Assembly: GCA_029204045.2 (NCBI GenBank)
Contig: CM055077.1
Coordinates: forward strand, 5,439,736 to 5,503,735
Reading direction: 5' to 3'
DNA length: 64,000 bases
Source: Tillandsia leiboldiana
Lineage: Eukaryota > Streptophyta > Magnoliopsida > Poales > Bromeliaceae
Shown here: positions 20,420 to 31,968 of the stretch, piece by piece
How the letters are laid out: each line of letters starts with the position of its first letter
How positions within the stretch are numbered: the first letter of the stretch is position 1
Translations under genes and position numbers: made by a program
Notes under the pieces: model-generated
What the model saw: only the letters and a program-made list of their open reading frames with translations
The model's database searches: none
Told to the model about the DNA's origin: nothing

Positions 20420-21709
20420 GTTGGGTTATATGTAATATAGATCTAAATAGGGAAGAAACACCTAGAGGGGGTGAATAGGTGTAACGTATAAACACTCAAA
20501 AATCGTTGCGATAAAAACCCAATGCGGAAATAAAATAACACGCAAGATTTTTACGTGGAAAACTCCATCACCGGAGTAAAAAAACCACGGGACCGATAAC
20601 ACGGCAGAAATCCACTAGAATAAAAAACGTACAAGGTGATTTACCGTACACACTTACGACTCAACCTTTTCCATACGCTCCTAGAGGATCTTCTCCGCTC
20701 GCTCCGCGACGCTTCTCGAATCCACGATCTGCGCCCAACGCCGAATCCACGGCGTCCAACGTCGAATCCACGACGTCCGACCGAATCCACGGTCTTCACC
20801 CAATAGCACCCTTCGAATCCACGAACGTGCCTCGCTCCGAATCAACGAGAGCGGTTGAACCTTGAATCCACAAGGACACGCGAATCCACGCGCCGATTTG
20901 GGGAAATCGTTGTTTTTGGGTGGTGATGATCCGCCGAATACTTAGATCAAAGATAGATCGGAAATACCATCTAAGTATTCATTAGTTTGATTCAACCTCA
21001 AGATGTGAGTATGAAAACCTAGAATCAAACTAATCAATATAGATGAAGAAACATAGAGTATTCTCTAATGATTTCCCTTTCTTCTCTATATGTGGATCTT
21101 ATGGCCGTATGAAAATGATATATAAAACTGACGGCTCTTTTCATTTCCGGCCTCATTTGGATTAACCCTAGAAAAGGAGTCATAGGGTCTATTATAGGTT
21201 AGAAACATTTGGAAGGAGATAAGAATAAAAAACCTAACATTTCTGGAATTTCTTACGGACGGCGATCCGGATCGGATTTGGGCGATCCGGATTGCAGTAG
21301 CAATAAAGACGGTTTCCAGAAAACAAACGTTCGGGATCCGGATCGGAATGCCTGATCCGGATCGTTCATACATTTCAGGAAAACTCAACGTTCGGGATCC
21401 GGATCGTGAGATGCTGCGATCGGATTCGAAGTAATGTATGAAACAACAACCTTCGGATCCGGATCGCTGGCTCTGATCCGATCCTGAACCTGTCCGAACA
21501 CCAGTTTTTGATTTTATGCAATTTAAAAATTCTTCCAGATGTTTCTACACTACAAGAAGTATTCGGATCACAATAATCTTTAGTTAAACATACCTGATCC
21601 TTTTGAATTCTTCTTATTGAGATTGAGTTAAATGATCCAACTTTCTTCACCTTCAATCTTCAAGACTTGAACCTTTCACGAAACTCGCCAACCGTCAAAT
21701 TCCGTAACA
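20420..21709 (-). repeat. 3' LTR of Sirevirus copy B
   Basis: Shares GTTGTTTTT, GGAGTCAT, CCAGATG and TTATTGAG with the 5513-6806 LTR. It has several extra 1-base indels, including a lost T in the terminal TGTTGGG. Confidence 0.85.
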
Positions 21710-22457
21710 ATCTCCCCCTTTGGCGGTTTCGTGACAAAAACACAGATCCACTAAAGAAATTCAAAAAGATATTTTTATTGCTATCACCAACAACAAAAAT
21801 TTACAATGGAGATCCAACAAATTTAAAAAACATGAGATAAACTCCTAAACCAGACTCTAGACCTAGACATCTGTACTCTCTGCACAAAGAAATCATTCTT
21901 GCCAAAAAGAGATCGTCTAGATACCTCAAGAATATTAGCATTCAAAACCTAACAGAGATAGAGTTTATGCTCACCATGACATGAGTAATGCAGATATGTA
22001 AAAGACTCACAATCAAACATTGACCATATTTCCTAAGCAATAAAATTCCAAATGTCATAACTTTGCTTTGTTAGTAATCAAACAACTGTTAGTATAATAC
22101 ATGTGTCCATAATAGTAGTCGAATAGTTAGTAGGAACATGCAACAAATCACAAGATGAAAACCAAAGTTGTGAGATACTTACCTTTCACCCAAAGGTCAA
22201 GTTGAAGTGATACTTACTCGTGTTCACACATTCACATCCATCCATTGTTCAATCATTGTTCAATGTTCTAGCTACCTCTCTCCCCCTTTTTGTCACAAAT
22301 AAAGCACAAATTACACAAATTTAAGGAGAGTTAAACATTCAAAAAAAATTGTTACGAACTGTGAGGAACTAGACTAAGAGTAAGTCCATAAAAAACTGTG
22401 AAAAACCTGCCACAAGAAAAGATTAAAAATTGCACAAGAAAGATATAAAGGAAGGAA

Positions 22458-23904
22458 TCAGTCATCAGATTCGGAGTCTTCAGCGCTCGTGCAGGCCCAT
22501 CTTAGAGGAACATTCTTTTTCACCAGCTTGTTGCAGTGAATTGACCTTCTTAGTTATGTAATATGAGCTGCCGTGATGAGCTCCAGCTCATTGGAAATTC
22601 TCATCTGTGCCTTCGAAATCTGTTCCTGGCTCAAAAGATAATCGTGTTGTTTTTTTGTAGATGGATGAGACTGATGCTTCATCTGCTGGTGTGGGTGCTG
22701 GTTTGTGATGGTGATGCCGAAAGTACCGGTAGTAGGTTTCGTTCCGCATGAGAGGAACTGGAGTGAAATGAGGCAATTTGTGAAGGGACTTGGACAATGG
22801 TGGATCATCGATCATGCCCAAGCAGTGATGATAACGTTGTTGAACTAATATCAACTTGAAATCTCTTTAAGATTCTCATTATATCAATGGAAATGGGTCC
22901 TTTCAGGTGGGATGAGGAATGCTCAACTATCTCGTCATCCTATTCCAAATAATGTATGACTTGTTGATTATTTAATCCCATTGCCTCTGACGGATGTCCT
23001 AAGAGATACAAAAACAACTATTCGATCCCATTCTCAAGACTTTCGTCTGCATATTTGGAAGGATATTGTAACAAGTGATGAAGTTTAGAAATCGGTTACT
23101 CAAAGACGAAAGTTCTTGGATTTGATAGACTTCTCCGTTGCATGAGTTCCCTCACAAACATATTCCCTTTATGACCATTTGCCACATCGAGTTTGTCAAA
23201 ACCTTTCCCTTTCAGGTAATTAACTACTGTCCTGCTGGCTTGCAATTCCCAATACCTCGGCAAATCAACTGTGGAGTGATTTTAACCTTGTGCCTTGGAT
23301 ATTCGTGTAAAACTCCATCGGACCATGTTTCAATTTCTCGAAGGTTCCGTGCAATTTGTATAGAAAGTCCTCACGTGATGCAGACAGTAATCCAAGCATT
23401 TCTGGGAATCGGCATATTTGATTAAGCTTAGCTTGTTCAATTCAGAACACCAAACTCGGGAGAGTGCATCTCGTAGAGCCTCAATATAACATGCCTCTCG
23501 CCAATGCACTCACGATTCTCAATGCCCTTAGGCGATCTGCATTAAAGAACACTTGTTCCTCACAAGGAGGAGAGTCAGGAACTATTGGCGTGTCAATATC
23601 AGCGTCTCGTCGTAGTCCAAAACGTCTAGTCACTCTGTTTTCTTTTCACAGAGATGGTTGGTGTAGCCATAGGCGCTTTCCTGTGTCCATGGGCCCCCTT
23701 CCTTTTGATCCATCGGAAGCTTTTCCTTTTGAAAACTTCAGACATCTTTTGTTCAGGCAATGAGTCATCATCATCTGTTAATTCAGTCCAATCTATCTCT
23801 TAACAATCTGCTTCCACTTCTGTGTCGCTGATCTATGAAACTCACCTTTTTGTTGTGTTTTCTTTAACTCTTTTTAATTTGTTTGTGGCCCGAGTGTGCA
23901 CCAT
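22458..23904 (-). pseudogene. third (envelope-like) ORF, copy B, shredded by indels
   Basis: Corresponds to 7551-8978. The reading frame is broken many times by 1-base insertions and deletions that are absent in copy A. Because they are mostly indels in a contig-end region, they are more likely consensus errors than mutations. The upstream signals are also present: the palindrome cluster at about 24494-24586 and the candidate intron to about 24355. Confidence 0.7.
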
Positions 23905-25526
23905 AGTGACCAACAAAAGAATGATCCATGAGAATCCCATTGATCCAAGTGCCTTAAGAAGATTGAAATCCTGTGAAGACCAACTCAAGAACACATGAAA
24001 GATTGTTAATTTTCAAAGATTTGAAAAAAAATTGTACCCAAATAATCATAATCATGTAGAGAGACTAAGAATCAAATTAGTTTTGCAAAAGGACTTTTAA
24101 AAATAGATCAATTGCATGATTTTCGAAAATCCTTATTATATGCCCTAAAACCGAAATTTTAGAAATCGAAGCCTAAAAATCCGTTTAACTTGGGAATACC
24201 TAGCATATAATCAAAACTAATCTACCCAAAGTTCTTATTTCAAAAGAAATTTGATCAAAAACCATCCACAAACGAAATCGATCCAAGAAATTCATCACGT
24301 TTGAGGAGGAAAAAGAAAAACGGTGAAAAACCGAGATTTGATCAACAAAACTTACTTGTATTCGAAGAACTTGAGTTAGGAAAGCTCCAAGGTGCAATAT
24401 TTCTAGAGAGAGAGGCTCTAGAGAAATAAGAACAAAAGATTAAGGTAAAAGAAATCACAAACCGTCTTGTTCTTATTAAAACCCTAGCCGTGATCCGGAT
24501 CGGATCGAGGATTTCGATCCGGATCGGCCAGCCGCAGGAAGAAGCCTGCGTTCGGGATCCGGATCATCTTTCCCGATCCGGATCGGCTCCAACTTTTTCT
24601 TCAGAAAAATTTCAGAGAAATTCAAGAAAAACCAGGAAAAAGTATGTAAGCACAATTGTGTATCAACTTTAAACAAAAATCATCGTTTCATACAACAAGA
24701 ATTAGATTATGCCAAATCTATCAATAATATTCAAAAATGAAACGAGAATTTACAAGAATTAAATCCCTTAAAGTTGAACACCTTCAATTACATCTAACTT
24801 GATCTTATGAGTAATGCCTTTATCAAATCATCAATTCAGTAAAGAAAATGAAATACAAAGATCAATAGATGTTTGAAATCCCAATATAGTAGATAATGTA
24901 TCTAGACAATCTGTTGAAGAGAGTGGCTCTTTGAGCATCTTTCTTTAAAAACCCACCTTATACCAACCTTGAAATTTGACGGAGTCAAGAATTTCAACAT
25001 GCATTTTACTTAATCAAAAATTGAACAACCATACTTGGTATACATGTGGTAGCTGCACACAATACTCGGACGACCGAGGTGGTAGCTCTTTCCTCCATAT
25101 GGTGGTAGTTTTCACACTCCTCATTGGGATGTAACTCTTTCCACATCTTTTTGAGCATTTTACATTTCTTTGACTCCCCCTCAATTGGCTATCAATTATT
25201 TAAGATATAAAGTATTCAACCAAAAATTGATCTCGATTTCATACTCGACTAAGCAGTCAAATAAGATAATGACTATACCAAGAGATCATTGAGAGAGAAA
25301 TTGACTTTGATCACTCAGAAGATGATTTAATTAACATAAATGATCATTGCAACAGTGAAATATTATGATGGCAAAAGCATAATAAATTTCTAAATGTGCG
25401 AAAAGATGCAATTAAAGTCAATTATGATCTATGCTCAATTAATGTCCTATGTACAAACATAGATAAAGAACAAAACAAAACAAAAACAAACAAAACCTAT
25501 CCTAAGCAAAGGTTTCAAAAAGAGGT

Positions 25527-27292
25527 TTATTTCAAGGAAAGCATTCCAATTGCTTTTCGCAAATGAATAAAACGTTTTTGATCCAAAGGTTTTGTTAGAA
25601 TGTCAGCTAATTGATCCTCAGTTGAAATATATGAAAGTTGAAGAGTATTTGATTCAACTAGCTCTCTAAGAAAATGATATCTAAGTTCAATATGTTTTGT
25701 TCTAGAGTGCAACACAGGGTTTTTTAGAAATGTTAATTGCACTTGTGTTGTCACAAAGAATTGTTACCGAAGATGCTGAAATCCGGAAGTCGCTCAATAC
25801 GCTTTTCATCCAAATGAGTTGAGTTGAACAACTTCTAGCTGAAATGTATTCCGCTTCGGCAGTCGAGAGTGCTATGCAATTCTGCTTTTTACTGTGCCAT
25901 GCAACAAGGCAATGACCAAGATAGAAGCATGCACCACTCGTGCTTTTCCGATCATCCACTGATCCTGCCCAATCGGCATCTGAGTATCCAACAATATCCC
26001 AAACTAGTTCCCATAGGATACCAAATTCCGAAATTAATTGATCCTTTGATGTACCGGATGATCCTTTTCACCGCTTTCAGGTGAACCTCCTTTGGTGCTG
26101 ATTGATATCTCGCGCAAATCCCAACACTAAAGGATATATCCGGGCGACTAGCCGTGAGGTAAAGTAGACTTCCAATCATACTTCGATACAGTTTCTCGTC
26201 TACATTCTCACTTTGTGAATCACTTCCAAGTCCCTTGTGGCTAGTCCCCATTGGAGTCGGAAAATCCTTCGAATTTTTAAGATCAAACTTTTTAACCAAC
26301 TCCATTGCATACTTGGATTGACTCAAGTGAATACCTTCATCATTTTGTTTAATTTGCAATCAAGGAAGTACGTCAATTCGCCCATCATGGACATCTCAAA
26401 TTCGCTTTCCATGGTCTCCGCGAATTTAGAAGCATCATTATCTCTTGTTGCGCCAAATACAATGTCATCGACATAGATTTGTGCTACAATGAAATTGCTT
26501 TGATAATGCTTCACAAAGAGAGTCCTGTCAGCTCCCCCTCGAGTATAGCCCTTCTCCAAAAGGTGCTTTGTCAGCCTTTCGTACCATGCTCGCGGTGCTT
26601 GTTTCAGACCGTAAAGAGCCTTTTTCAAACGAAAAACATGGTTAGGTTGTTTATGGTCCACAAAACCTTTCGGTTGAGCCACATAAACTTTCTCATTTAA
26701 AAACCCATTTAGAAACGCGCTCTTAACGTCCATTTGAAATAATTTGATTTTAAAATGACAAGCAATAGCAAATAGTATACGAATGGACTCGAGTCTAGCT
26801 ACAGGGGCGAAAGTTTCATCAAAGTCTATACCTTCTACTTGAGAGTAGCCTTGAGCAACTAATCGTGCCTTGTTCCTGATGATAGTACCATCCTCATTTT
26901 TCTTGTTCTTGAAAATCCATTTGGTACCTATCACATATGTTGCTTTGGAGGCTTCGTTAATTCCCAGACTTTGTTTCGCTCAAATTGATGGAGCTCTTCC
27001 TGCATTGCTTTAATCCAGTAGTCATCCTGAAGAGCTTCATCTATGTTCTTTGGTTCGATTAAAGATACGTAGCAAGCGAATCCACAAACCAACTGCCTCC
27101 GAGTTCTAACTCCTTCTTGTGGATCTCCATGATGTTTGATTCAGGATGATCCTTGGAGATTCGTAGCGTTTGTTGAAACGGAGTACTCGGAGGTATATGA
27201 GATGATTCCTGCACATCAGATAAACTTGAAGAACCATTAGATGCATCATTAATATTGGAAGTATTATCATGAGAAGATGCACTTACAGGAGA
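25527..27292 (-). pseudogene. RT/RNase H region, copy B, with frame breaks
   Basis: Same protein as 10598-12364, split here into overlapping frames by single-base differences near 25730, 25996, 26360, 26935 and 27128. The motifs QMDVKSAFLNG, YVDD and DRKSTSG are all still present. The frame breaks are probably sequencing artefacts. Confidence 0.8.
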
Positions 27293-29836
27293 TCATCTAG
27301 AGAGATATCGAGGGTAGATTTTTCAGATGCAAAGTGAAAAGCTTCATCTACTTTAACATTTATAGATTCTACAATCATTTTAGATTCGATGTTAATTACT
27401 CGATATGCTCTGCTATTTGTAGAATAACCCAAAAAGATCCCTTCGTCACTTCGAGAGTCAAACTTTCCAAGATTTTCACGGTCACGTAAAATGTAACATC
27501 GACTCCCGAAGATACGAAAGTATTTGATATCCGGTTTTCTACTAAACCCACAGCTCATATGGTGTATTTAAAGTTCCTGGGCGCAAATACACTCGATTAA
27601 TGACATAGACAGCGGTGCTCACAGCTTCAGCCCAAAAATGTAGCGGTAAATTCCGGCTATGAAGCATCACACGCGCCATCTCTTGAACAACCCTATTTTT
27701 GCGCTCAACAACACCATTCTGCTGAGGTGTGTAGGGTGCTGAGAATTCATGTTTTATGCCGTTGGAAGTGCAAAAATCAATGAATTTGGAATTTATGAAT
27801 TCTCCACCTCTATCACTCCTAACACGAATGATCTTTTCAATCTTTTCAATCATAATACGATGGCAAATCTCATGAAAAGAATCAAACGTATCAGCTTTCT
27901 CTTTTAAAAATGCTACCCAAGAAAACCTAGAGAAATCATCAACCAATAAGAAAATATACCATTTACCTCCCAAAGATGGTTGACGGGTCGGCCCCATTAA
28001 ATCCATGTGCAAAAGTTCCAAAGGCCGTTTTGTACCTACGTGGTTCAAGTTCTTGTGTGCAGTCCTAGACTGTTTTCCCTTTTGGCAACCACCACACACA
28101 ACGTTTTGTTTAAGCAAAAGTTTTGGAACCCCCTTGACCACGTCCTTGTTTGAAATTCTAGCAAGTTCCTTAAAATTTAAGTAACCTAGCCTTTCATGCC
28201 AAAGTGTTTCATTATCCAAAGAAACTAGGTTACATTTTTCAGAAAATTTATTAGGAACAACATAACAATTGTTTTCAGATCTAACCCCTTTTAAAAAGAA
28301 TACATGGTCCTTATCAGTTACAACACATTCAACAGATGAAAAGTTAACTGAAAAGCCATTGTCGCAAAGTTGACTTATGCTGATGAGGTTAGTCTTAAGG
28401 CCATCAACAAATAACACATTATTTAGAACCGGGCCATCTGGAATAGCTACTGTTCCTTTTCCAACAATTTTGGAAGATCGACCGTCTCCGAAAACAACGA
28501 GTCCTCCGGAGATTTTCTCAAGATTTTGAAAACTATTTTTGTCACCGGTCATGTGACGGGAACACCCGCTATCCAGATACCAAGACGAACTATCATATGC
28601 ATGCAAGGAAACATTGGTAACAAGACAAGGAAAGATTTCACCTTTGCGCACCCAAAACCTTTTGGAGTGCGTCGGTAATGGTCGTGAGGTTATTCTCCTA
28701 GGTGGAAGCGTCTTGTCAGATCGATTGCCGCTCCTTGATGATGTCGTCTTGCGCGGTGAACTACCAAGGCTCTTTTCCTTCAATTGATTTGTAATTGATT
28801 TCCGAGGAATCACCTTTGTGGTAGTCATTGCAAGAGGTGTTTGAGGTGCGCGTTTGACTCCCGTCTTGCAATATCTTCTAATGTGCCCTGAAACACCACA
28901 ACGAAAACATACCTTAGATCTTGACGATCCCGAAAAGGATGAAGTAGGTTTGTTGTCGTTGTTTGTCTTGAATTCCGGTGTCGGAGGAGGAGATACCGAC
29001 TGAGGCACAAAAACTGTCCCACTCGAACTTGGACTGTTTCCAGTTTGAGTGTACCCGAGGCCGAACCGATTTGATTGACCAAGACCAAGAAGCCTATCCA
29101 ACTTACTCCTTCCTGAAGAGAATCGCTGCAAGTCATCCTTGAGTTGGAAAATGGTCTTTGTCATTTCCAGGTTATCCTGTCGAGCCTCGTTGTAGAGCTT
29201 TGAGAAGTGATCCGCTTTATCCACCAGTTTTGTATGTTCCTTCTCAAAAAGCTCATTGGACTCTTGAAGGGAAACATTTACTTTTATCAGATTTTCCCTT
29301 TCCACTTCAAGAGCGTTTGAGAGAGAAGTTGATCTTTTTGCTTCTTCTTCGAGATCATGCACTCTCCCTCTCAAACTCTTGTTTTGCTTAGCCACTTTCT
29401 TTGAATCCCTCAAAAGTCTGTGGTAGGCTAAAGCAAAATCTTCACCTTCCGAATCATCCGATTCGTTGTCCGTTGCAATCTTTTCAACAGTGGAGTTGGA
29501 CAACGACTCGGATGTACTTGCCATAAAGCACATGAAGGGTGAAGATATGGACGCGTGGAATGCCGTGGAGCTCTTTTCTTCATCACTTGAAGACGACTCA
29601 TTTGACGTTGAGTTGTCATCCCAAGTGACGACTTGCATCGCCTTCTTCTTTGCCGGATACTTGTTGGGACACTCCGTTGCAATGTGGCCGTAGCCTCGAC
29701 ATTTAAAGCATTGTAGTTGTCCCTCTGAACTTTTCTTATCCTTTGAAAAGTTCTCTTGCTTTCTTGACTTGTAACTTGAAGTACCCTTGCCTTTGTTCGA
29801 CTTTCCGAAGGATGGAGATTTACTTGAATTACCCCT
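27283..29836 (-). CDS. gag C-terminus, protease and integrase, copy B
   Basis: Same as 12355-14907, with one extra C near 27546 that shifts the last ~90 codons into another frame. The zinc knuckles, protease DSG and integrase DDE residues match copy A, as does the altered His-to-Tyr zinc position. Confidence 0.8.
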
Positions 29837-30640
29837 TCAAAAGTTGCGGCGAAACTTCTTTGTCAAGAGAGCGAGCTGCTTTTCAAATTCCTCCATAGAA
29901 AGGTTCTCATCATCGTCTGAGGAGGATGTATCCGCGTCTTCTTCCTTAGTTGTTTTCAACGCATAACCTGAAGACTTAGAAGAGGATGTTTTTCCAGAAG
30001 AATTGTTAGTGGTAAATGTCATTTCATAAGTTTGTAATGAACCAACTAATTCTTCTACACGTATTTCGTCCGGGTGTTTAATAGTTTCAATGGCTGTAAC
30101 CTTTGGGCGAAATCGTTCAGGAAGAGTTCTTAAGATCTTTCTTACAATCTTAAATTCTGGAATCTTCTCTCCCAGGTTAGCACATGAGTTTACGATGTCT
30201 TGCAATCGTGTATAGTAGTCCGTGAAAGATTCATTTTCTGCCATCAAGATAGAGTCAAACTTGCTCGTAAGCATTTGCAGTTTCTGAATCTTCACGAGGT
30301 TAGTTCCCTCATGTGTAACCTGAAGAACATCCCAGATTTCTTTCACAGTCTCACATGCCGAGACGCGAGAGAATTCAGTTTGAGATAAGGCATTAAAAAT
30401 AGCATTAATTCCCTTGCCATTGTAAGAAGATGAATCTAACTCTTCCTTGGTCCATTTCGACCTAGGTTTTAAGGTGTGAACATCAGAGATCATTTCAGTT
30501 GGATTAGACCATCCTAATTCAATTGATTGCCACACCCTTTCGTCGATGGAAGTTAAAAAGGCTTTCATTCGTACTTTCCAGTACGCATAATTTGTTCCAT
30601 CAAAGAAAGGGGGTCGATTGATGTTTCCACCTTCAACCAT
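29837..30640 (-). CDS. Sirevirus gag, copy B
   Basis: Same 267-residue product as 14908-15711, with the same terminal TGA followed in frame by the zinc-knuckle segment. Confidence 0.85.
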   Translation of the reverse strand: MVEGGNINRPPFFDGTNYAYWKVRMKAFLTSIDERVWQSIELGWSNPTEMISDVHTLKPRSKWTKEELDSSSYNGKGINAIFNALSQTEFSRVSACETVKEIWDVLQVTHEGTNLVKIQKLQMLTSKFDSILMAENESFTDYYTRLQDIVNSCANLGEKIPEFKIVRKILRTLPERFRPKVTAIETIKHPDEIRVEELVGSLQTYEMTFTTNNSSGKTSSSKSSGYALKTTKEEDADTSSSDDDENLSMEEFEKQLALLTKKFRRNF

Positions 30641-30659
30641 TGTTCACAACCCTATTCCT

Positions 30660-30671
30660 GCTCTGATACCA
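30660..30671 (-). other. primer-binding site, copy B
   Basis: The minus strand reads TGGTATCAGAGC, two bases from the 5' LTR at 30674. Match to initiator-Met tRNA. Confidence 0.88.
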
Positions 30672-30673
30672 CT

Positions 30674-31968
30674 TGTTGGGTTATATGTAATATAGATCTA
30701 AATAGGGGAAGAAACACCTAGAGGGGGGTGAATAGGTGTAAACGTATAAACACTCAAAAATCGTTGCGATAAAAACCCAATGCGGAAATAAAAATAACAC
30801 GCAAGATTTTTACGTGGAAAACTCCATCACCGGAGTAAAAAACCACGGGACCGATAACACGGCAGAAATCCACTAGAATTAAAACACGTACAAGGTGATT
30901 TACCGTACACACTTACGACTCAACCTTTTCCATACGCTCCTAGAGGATCTTCTCCGCTCGCTCCGCGACGCTTCTCGAATCCACGATCTGCGCCCAACGC
31001 CGAATCCACGGCGTCCAACGTCGAATCCACGACGTCCGACCGAATCCACGGTCTGCACCCAATAGCACCCTTCGAATCCACGAACGTGCCTCGCTCCGAA
31101 TCCACGAGAGCGGTTGAACCTTGAATCCACAAGGACACGCGAATCCACGCGCCGATTTTGGGGAAATCGTTATTTTTGGGTGGTGATGATCCGCCGAATA
31201 CTTAGATCAAAGATAGATCGGAAATACCATCTAAGTATTCATTAGTTTGATTCAACTCAAGATGTGAGTATGAAAACCTAGAATCAAACTAATCAATATA
31301 GATGAAGAAACATAGAGTATTCTCTAATGATTTCCTTTCTTCTCTATATGTGGATCTTAGGCCGTATGAAAATGATATATAAAAATGACGGCTCTTTTCA
31401 TTTCCGGCCTCATTTGGATTAACCCTAGAAAAAGAATCATAGGGTCTATTTATAGGTTAGAAACATTTGGAAGGAGATAAGAATCAAAAACCTAACATTT
31501 CTGGAATTTTTACGGACGGCGATCCGGATCGGATTTGGGCGATCCGGATTGCAGTAGCAATAAAGACGGTTTCCAGAAAACAAACGTTCGGGATCCGGAT
31601 CGGAATGCCTGATCCGGATCGTTCATACATTTCAGAAAACTCGACGTTCGGGATCCGGATCGTGAGATGCTGCGATCCGGATTGAAGTAATGTATGAAAC
31701 AACAACCTTCGGGATCCGGATCGCTGGCTCTGATCCGGATCCTGAACCTGTCCGAACACCAGTTTTTGATTTTTATGCAATTAAAAATTCTTCCAGGTGT
31801 TTCTACACTACAAGAAGTATTCGGATCACCAATAATCTTTAGTTAAACATACCTGATCCTTTTGAATTCTTCTTTCTTGAGATTGAGTTAAATGATCCAA
31901 CTTTCTTCACCTTCAATCTTCAAGACTTGAACCTTTCACGAAACTACGCCAACTCAAATTCCGTAACA
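30674..31968 (-). repeat. 5' LTR of Sirevirus copy B
   Basis: 1295 bp with perfect TG...CA ends, followed directly by CTAGA. Shares the right-LTR variants with 15745-17033 (GTTATTTTT, AGAATCAT, CCAGGTG, TTTCTTGAG). Confidence 0.9.

Larger units (their letters stand above)
20420..31968 (-). mobile_element. Sirevirus copy B (probably the same insertion as 5513-17033)
   Basis: LTRs are at 20420-21709 and 30674-31968, the primer site at 30660-30671, and CTAGA lies at both edges (20414-20418 area and 31969-31973). The left and right LTRs carry the same left- and right-specific variants as in copy A, so independent insertion is excluded. The 3' part is full of single-base indels. The pol region has a few, for example at about 25730, 25996, 26360, 26935, 27128 and 27546, each of which breaks a frame that is open in copy A. 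Confidence 0.85.

Noticed and set aside
22458..23904. Copy B third ORF as evidence of ongoing decay
   Set aside because: Its breaks are single-base indels in a contig-end region and are absent from copy A, so they probably reflect consensus error.
18901..31968. Second independent Sirevirus insertion
   Set aside because: Same target duplication, same flanks and same side-specific LTR variants as copy A; independent insertion is not credible.
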